Assembly (NCBI RefSeq): GCF_014851395.1
Contig: NW_024041373.1
Location: 17,229,697 to 17,293,696, forward strand
Length of the DNA stretch: 64,000 bases
Source of the DNA: Micropterus salmoides
Taxonomy: Eukaryota; Chordata; Actinopteri; Centrarchiformes; Centrarchidae
Direction of reading: 5' to 3'
In this document: positions 59,084 through 64,000 of the stretch, one piece after another
Layout of the letters: each line of letters begins with the position of its first letter
Numbering within the stretch: position 1 is the stretch's first letter
Made by a program: the position numbers and the translations under genes
The notes under the pieces: model-generated
Database searches by the model: none
What the model saw: the letters and a program-made list of their open reading frames with translations, nothing else
Told to the model about the DNA's origin: nothing

Positions 59084-60051
59084 CAATATTAAGTACTACC
59101 CCGTCCCCACCATAGCCAATAATTAAAACAGTCAAAGTATGGACAGATGAGGCCACAGCAGCTCTATAGGACTGTTTTGGGAGCACAGATTGGAATATTG
59201 GAATGTGTTCAGAGAGGCTGCCACCCATCAACTTTGAGAAATATACATCATCAGTGACATCATACATCAGCAAATGTGTTGATGATGTGGTGATCACTAA
59301 GACGATAAAATCATTCCTCAATCAGAATGCCTGGATGAATGGTGAGGGCTCTATCCAGAGCCAAAAAAGCTGCTTTTCGGTCGGGTGATTAAGAAGCTTA
59401 CAGCACCGCCAGAGCAAGACTGAAAGCTGGCATCAAAGAGGCGAAGCGGAGACATCAGCAGAGACTGGAGAGAGACCTCAACACCAACAACACCAAACAT
59501 ATGTGGCAGGCCATCAAAAACATCACAGGCAACAAAAGCAGGAGCTCCCCCATCATGTGTAAGGCCACATTACCAGATGAACTTAACACCTTTTATGGTC
59601 TACTCCACCTCCAGAACAACGGCCACTGTCAGTCTCCACAGCCGATGTGAGGAGAGTCCTGCTGAGAGTGAATATGAGCAAATCAGCTGGGCCTGATCAC
59701 ATTCCTGGCAGTGTACTAAAAACCTGTGCCAATCAGCTAGTTGATGTTATTACTGACATTTTCAACATCTCACTATCTCAGGAGAGGCTTCCCACCTGCT
59801 TCAATACAGCCACCATGATTCCTGTAAGGTTTGCAGTGTCTGGTCTGAACGACTACCGCTCTGTGGCTCTCAACCCCATTCTGATGAAGTGCTTTGAGAA
59901 AATGGTTCTTCAGCACATACAGAAGAACATGCCAGCCAGCCTGGACCCTCACCAGTTTGCATTCAGAACCAACAGATCTACAGAGGATGCCATCTCCACT
60001 GCCCTCTACTCATCCCTGACACACCTTGAGAAAAACAACACCTGCATCATA
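59084..60051 (+). mobile_element. LINE-2 fragment, part 2: end of endonuclease and start of reverse transcriptase
   Basis: A broken linker is followed from 59647 by an open segment with VNMSKSAGPDHIPGSVLKTC, LNDYRSVALNPILMKCFEKM and SLDPHQFAFRTNRSTEDAIS. These are fingers and palm motifs of an L2-clade reverse transcriptase. The frame is cut by an insertion before the catalytic FADD region. Confidence 0.85.
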
Positions 60052-60287
60052 TTGCAAAAAATGAGCTCTCAAAAACAAGGGAAAAAAGCATGGGGGAAAT
60101 ATTACTTCAAATAAGCAAAAAAATATGCCAACAATACAAGAATATTTCAGTTTCTACTTAAGGACAAAAAAACTTGAAACAAGTAAAATTCTCTAACATA
60201 AAAGCCTGGTAAGAAGAAATATCTTCAAAAGTATTTTCCTTCAATTAAGATAATTAATCTTACTTAGATTTTAATTTTTGCAGTGCA
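60052..60287. mobile_element. Short non-autonomous DNA element (hAT-type MITE) inside the LINE
   Basis: Begins TTGCAAAAAATGAGCTCTCA and ends ATTTTAATTTTTGCAGTG, so the ends are inverted (TGCAAAAA/TTTTTGCA). The inner words AATTAAGATAATTAATCTTA and CTTACTTAGATTTT are typical of a common fish MITE. It interrupts the reverse transcriptase. Confidence 0.6.
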
Positions 60288-60588
60288 CAATGCTGAATGC
60301 TGTCTAAAACATGGCTCAAGAGCAGGGGGGATTGAGCTTTCTCAGTCGCAGCCCCGAGACTGGAATGAATTTCCTCTTCATATCAGACTGGCACCAAGCC
60401 TTACGGTTTTTAAATCGCAACTTAAAACACATTTTTATTCCTTGGCTTTTAATCTGGCATGAGAACTGTATGTTGTATTTGTCTGGTGTTGTATTTTGTC
60501 TATTTATTGTTTCATTTCAATGTACAGCACTTTGGTCAACTTGGTTGTTTTAGAAATAAAGTTTGATTGATTGATTGATTCATTTGTG
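60288..60588 (+). mobile_element. 3' end of a second LINE with a (TTGA)n tail, inside the LINE-2
   Basis: Shows the degraded C-terminal LINE motif FPLHIRLAPSLTVFKSQLKT plus HFYSLAFNLA, then a short 3' UTR and AATAAAGTTTGATTGATTGA repeats (60563-60580). The host LINE-2 resumes right after with FVDFSSPFN. Confidence 0.65.
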
Positions 60589-61235
60589 GATTTCAGTTCA
60601 CCATTCAACAAAATCTCTCCCATGAAACTGATCAGCAAACTCTGGGTTTAAATACAACACAGGAAATTGATAATCTTGCAGAGTGGTGCTCAGAGAACAA
60701 CCTACTGCTCAATGTCAACAAAACTAAGGAGCCGATTGTTGATTTCAGGAAAAAGGAGATAAAGACACACACTCCTGTCTGCATCAGTGGAGCTGAGGTA
60801 GAGCAGGTGAACAGTTTCAGGTTCCTGGGACTCAGCATCATAGAGAACCTGACATGGTCAATGACAATATTTCTTGATGATACTTAAGAAGGCCAAATTC
60901 CCGTGTCAAGTTCTTCTTAGCTTTTACAGAGGAGCAATAGAAAGCATCCTGACTGGAAACATCACAAACTGGCATGGGATGTGCACGACCCAGGACTGGA
61001 GGGCTCTGCAGCGGGTGATTAAAATTGCTCAGAAGATCATTGGGACCCATCTCCCAAGCATCAGTGATATCAGGGAGGTGAGGTGCCTACGCAGAGCCCA
61101 AACGATACTAAAGGACAGTTAATCCTCAGCACTGCTCCACTGATTATAGTTTATTTCTGTTTACCATTTTTATAATTGCTCCTGTATTAGTGTATATTGT
61201 CTGCTATGTAGCAGAAGGGTGTTACAAAACTCGAG
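60589..61235 (+). mobile_element. LINE-2 fragment, part 3: end of reverse transcriptase and 3' UTR
   Basis: Resumes with FVDFSSPFNKISPMKLISKL. An internal deletion has lost the FADD box. It then continues WCSENNLLLNVNKTKE and VDFRKK, and later GAIESILTGNITNWHG. The 3' UTR from about 61125 matches the truncated copy at 58920-59030. It is broken by stops and frameshifts. Confidence 0.8.
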
Positions 61236-62270
61236 GAACCTCTTGTGTGTTTCTTCTACAGGCTTCAGGACTCGTGCCTAGCTGTCTGCAGCCAGGATCT
61301 CCATGCTGGTTTCTAAGCCACTGCTGTTTGCTGTTGTCACCATTGTTCACCTGCCTGCCCCATGCTCACCTTTACTCACCTGTTTTGGTCCTCACTAAAA
61401 TGGTTGTAAATAAAAGAATGACTTGACCTTGCCGCCTAGTGTGTTCTGTAAACAAACCATAACACAAATCACTGCATATGTAATGAGGAAATAACTCATT
61501 TGCATATTCAAAATAAAACTCATACAAGATGTGATAAAAAGCTTCTATTTATGTATACTTTCAGCTTGTAAGGTTTCATTGTAATATGAGTAAAGTGGGG
61601 GGCGGGAGCCTATTTGATTGGGGTGTCTGTCCGTAAAAAAACTTTACAAATAAATCCATGTGTGCTTCATTCCTGCACTACTGCCTTTAAAAAGTGTGGG
61701 CAGAAAATGCTCAATGTAGGTAGACTTTCCTCAACTCATTACACTCCTCATTTCATGAAGAATCAGAGGCAATAATATCTTCTCCAGATCAACAGGTGGG
61801 TCTTGCCAGGAGCTAGTATGTTCAGCTGACTAATGGCTATTAGACATCAGTCCAGTGTTTTTAAGGCCACTTCTCTTAGATAGCAGTTTAATGCAATGTT
61901 TGTGCGCTTCCTTACCCTCACATGGCCCACGGCTTTGCAATAGACATCCTGTGACAGCAAATCGTTAGCTGGTCATGAATAATGATTCTGATTTCAGGCT
62001 TACTTTGCTCTGACTAGAGAACAATTTGATCAATACTGTTCCTTTAAAGAACTGCCAGTTTTTCCATTTGCCTTCATTATACTGTTGCAGGTGTCACTAA
62101 ACAGCAGTGTGTGAACTGAGAGGATGTGGTTTTGTTTGAAAGAACATTCCTCTTAATCATTGTTCATAAAATTGCCTCAATTTACCTCCAACACGTTTTT
62201 TTTTACTTTTATACATACTGATGTGTATCTTCAGTATTACATAAACATGATTTAAAACCAAATTAATTAA
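61236..62270. other. Intergenic sequence
   Basis: No coding or repeat signal that I can assign with confidence. Confidence 0.55.
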
Positions 62271-62271
62271 A

Positions 62272-62590
62272 GCAACTACAAGGACCTTTTATTTTGTGTT
62301 GATTCTGGTGGCCCCTATGGACAAAAGTATTAATTTTTACACCACCTCCTGGTGTAAACATCTTGATCTTTTCTGCGCATGCATTTGTTTAGAAAGTGAG
62401 CGAGGGAAGCATCTTATTTTTAATACTATTTTTACTTTATTGGAACACAGCTGTTTTTATAAAGAATAACTATACAGATATAGCCAGTCATCTTGCTGAT
62501 AGTTCGTTATATTATCATATAGAGGCATCAGTGTTAAATAAATTGAGATTGAGACTGAGACTGTTTCTTTAAAAAGTCCTTGTGGTCTGT
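62272..62590. mobile_element. MITE-like element with inverted ends
   Basis: The left end CAACTACAAGGACCTTTTA and the complement of the right end (CAGACCACAAGGACTTTTTA) are imperfect inverted repeats about 300 bases apart. The left part contains TTCTGGTGGCCCCTATGGAC and ACACCACCTCCTGG, words common in fish repeats. No coding sequence is seen. Confidence 0.55.
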
Positions 62591-64000
62591 TTTTAAATCA
62601 CTTCATTTTTGCTCTCGTCATGAACTGACTCACACACCTGAAGTATCAGGGCACAGCAACAGTAAGACCTTCTCAGCAAGGTTGTGGACACTTTGAAGTC
62701 AATGACCACTTGCTGCCGTGTCTTTTAAATGAGCAGCGTAAAGTGATGCTATTTTAAATTGTTCTTGATTAGCAGAAAATTGACCTTTATAGTTTTGTAA
62801 GGCTACAATGGCATGTTTGTGTAGTAGTGGACCAATGGCATGGCTCTACTTAACAATGCAAGCTGTTTTATTATAAAAGGCTTCAGTAATGTTATTTTGT
62901 GGTTGCATGTTGGCCCTGTAACCTACATTTTTCACATTTCACATTTTTGACAATGTTACAGGACATTAATACATGTAGTGTATACTGTATATGTAATTTT
63001 ATCTCAGCATCAAATCCTACAGAGCAATATATTCTTTCTGACTTCATCCCCAAAAGGCATAAAAATCAAACAGTAAACCATCCATCCCACTGTGTCATTA
63101 GTTGTTAGGATGCCTCAACCATCCTATGATGGGGCCGGCATAGTGATGACAGCCTGTCAAGATCCAGATTTGAGCCACTAAGAGAGTAAAAGGAGGTGGA
63201 GGGCATTTAAATTAAATCATTTCTCATCACCAATCAAATCCCAAGACCTTCCATCAATAACAATTTCACCAGCTCAAATACCAGCGGGCTTTTAGACCTG
63301 TGTCAATCACATCTTTCAATTACTGTCTGCATGGGTCAGAAGGCTGATTGTCAAACATGATGAGATTGTGACAATACAAGAGATGGATGTGTTTGGGCAT
63401 GTAGAGAGAGTTATTAAACCTACAACAGACAAACATTACAGCAGTGATGTGACACGAGTGGTTTTTCTCTAATTGTTAGGAAAAAAAAGAAAAATGAGAA
63501 CATGTAATATCCTGTTGCTGTACTGTTTGTCAGTACTTGTCCTGTCATCAAAGATCATAAAAATTTACTTATTTACTTATATTGTGATCTAATATAAATT
63601 GGAAAAAATATATATATATTAGTTATTAATTAAAATAAATATTAAAAACTAATTAAGTAGTGTTACTATTAAAAAATATGTAGTTATTTACTAGGAAAAA
63701 GGAAAATAAGGTAAAAACTTGATTATTTGTACACAGTACACCTGAGCTTTGGTAAAAAAGCACACTGGAGTGCTGCCATGGGTGTTTTAAATTTCCCTGT
63801 AACTCAAATAAAAAATAAACATTTGAATACAAAAAAGCATCATCTAACCAAATTTAAAGCAATACTAACAAACACTGTCATAAACATACACACACATTGG
63901 AGGTATATCTTAATAGGTTATCAATCTGACTTTGAATATAAACATTGGTGTAGAGCCTGTATTGTTGAGATCAAGTCATGTTTTCAGGACTCTCTTGCAA
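62591..64000. other. AT-rich intergenic sequence at the window end
   Basis: Strongly AT-rich, with a TA-rich patch near 63605-63680. No gene, exon or clear repeat is recognised. Confidence 0.55.

Noticed and set aside
1..64000. Search for CRISPR arrays, operons, phage, integrated virus or a novel multi-gene system
   Set aside because: The window is ordinary vertebrate genomic DNA with three known gene families and decayed transposable elements. No regularly spaced repeats, compact gene clusters or retroviral gag-pol-env order are present.

Overview
The window is vertebrate nuclear DNA, almost certainly from a teleost fish. The evidence is split genes with clean GT-AG introns, vertebrate-specific protein families, fairly compact introns, many short microsatellites, and decayed MITE, LINE-2 and Tc1-like families typical of fish genomes. 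There is no prokaryotic operon, phage, CRISPR array or viral genome. The species cannot be named from the sequence.

Three protein-coding genes can be assembled exon by exon with all reading phases matching. (1) pcsk2, plus strand, 12 coding exons from 2858 to 28344, encodes a 639-residue prohormone convertase 2. Its catalytic residues D167, H208 and S384 and the PC2-specific oxyanion Asp310 all fall at the mammalian numbers. (2) bfsp1 (filensin), minus strand, 8 coding exons from 39733 down to 30899, encodes a 681-residue lens beaded-filament protein with an intact rod, the myristoylation/cleavage motif and a species-specific low-complexity tail. (3) A prokineticin receptor, most like PROKR1, plus strand, has two coding exons (45780-46246 and 48851-49556), encodes 390 residues, and probably has a non-coding first exon in CpG-rich sequence near 44300-44694.

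Layout: 1-2500 is upstream sequence of pcsk2. 2500-28930 is pcsk2 with its 3' UTR. 28930-30500 is a short gap between convergent genes. 30505-39800 is bfsp1. 39800-44300 is intergenic and holds a fragment of the 5' end of 18S rRNA. 44300-50240 is the prokineticin receptor gene. 50240-64000 is gene-poor and repeat-rich, with a diverged 203-bp tandem duplication, a Tc1-like transposon remnant (about 56090-57690), a nest of LINE-2 fragments interrupted by younger insertions (58440-61235) and a MITE (62272-62590).

The convergent PCSK2/BFSP1 order is also found in mammals, so this is conserved microsynteny. The genes do not form a pathway: pcsk2 acts in the secretory granules of neuroendocrine cells, bfsp1 in lens fibre cells, and the receptor signals for secreted prokineticins. 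I found no previously undescribed multi-gene system. The more unusual signals are the 18S rRNA-derived fragment, the nested LINE insertions, the diverged tandem duplication, and a TG repeat next to a bfsp1 splice donor.
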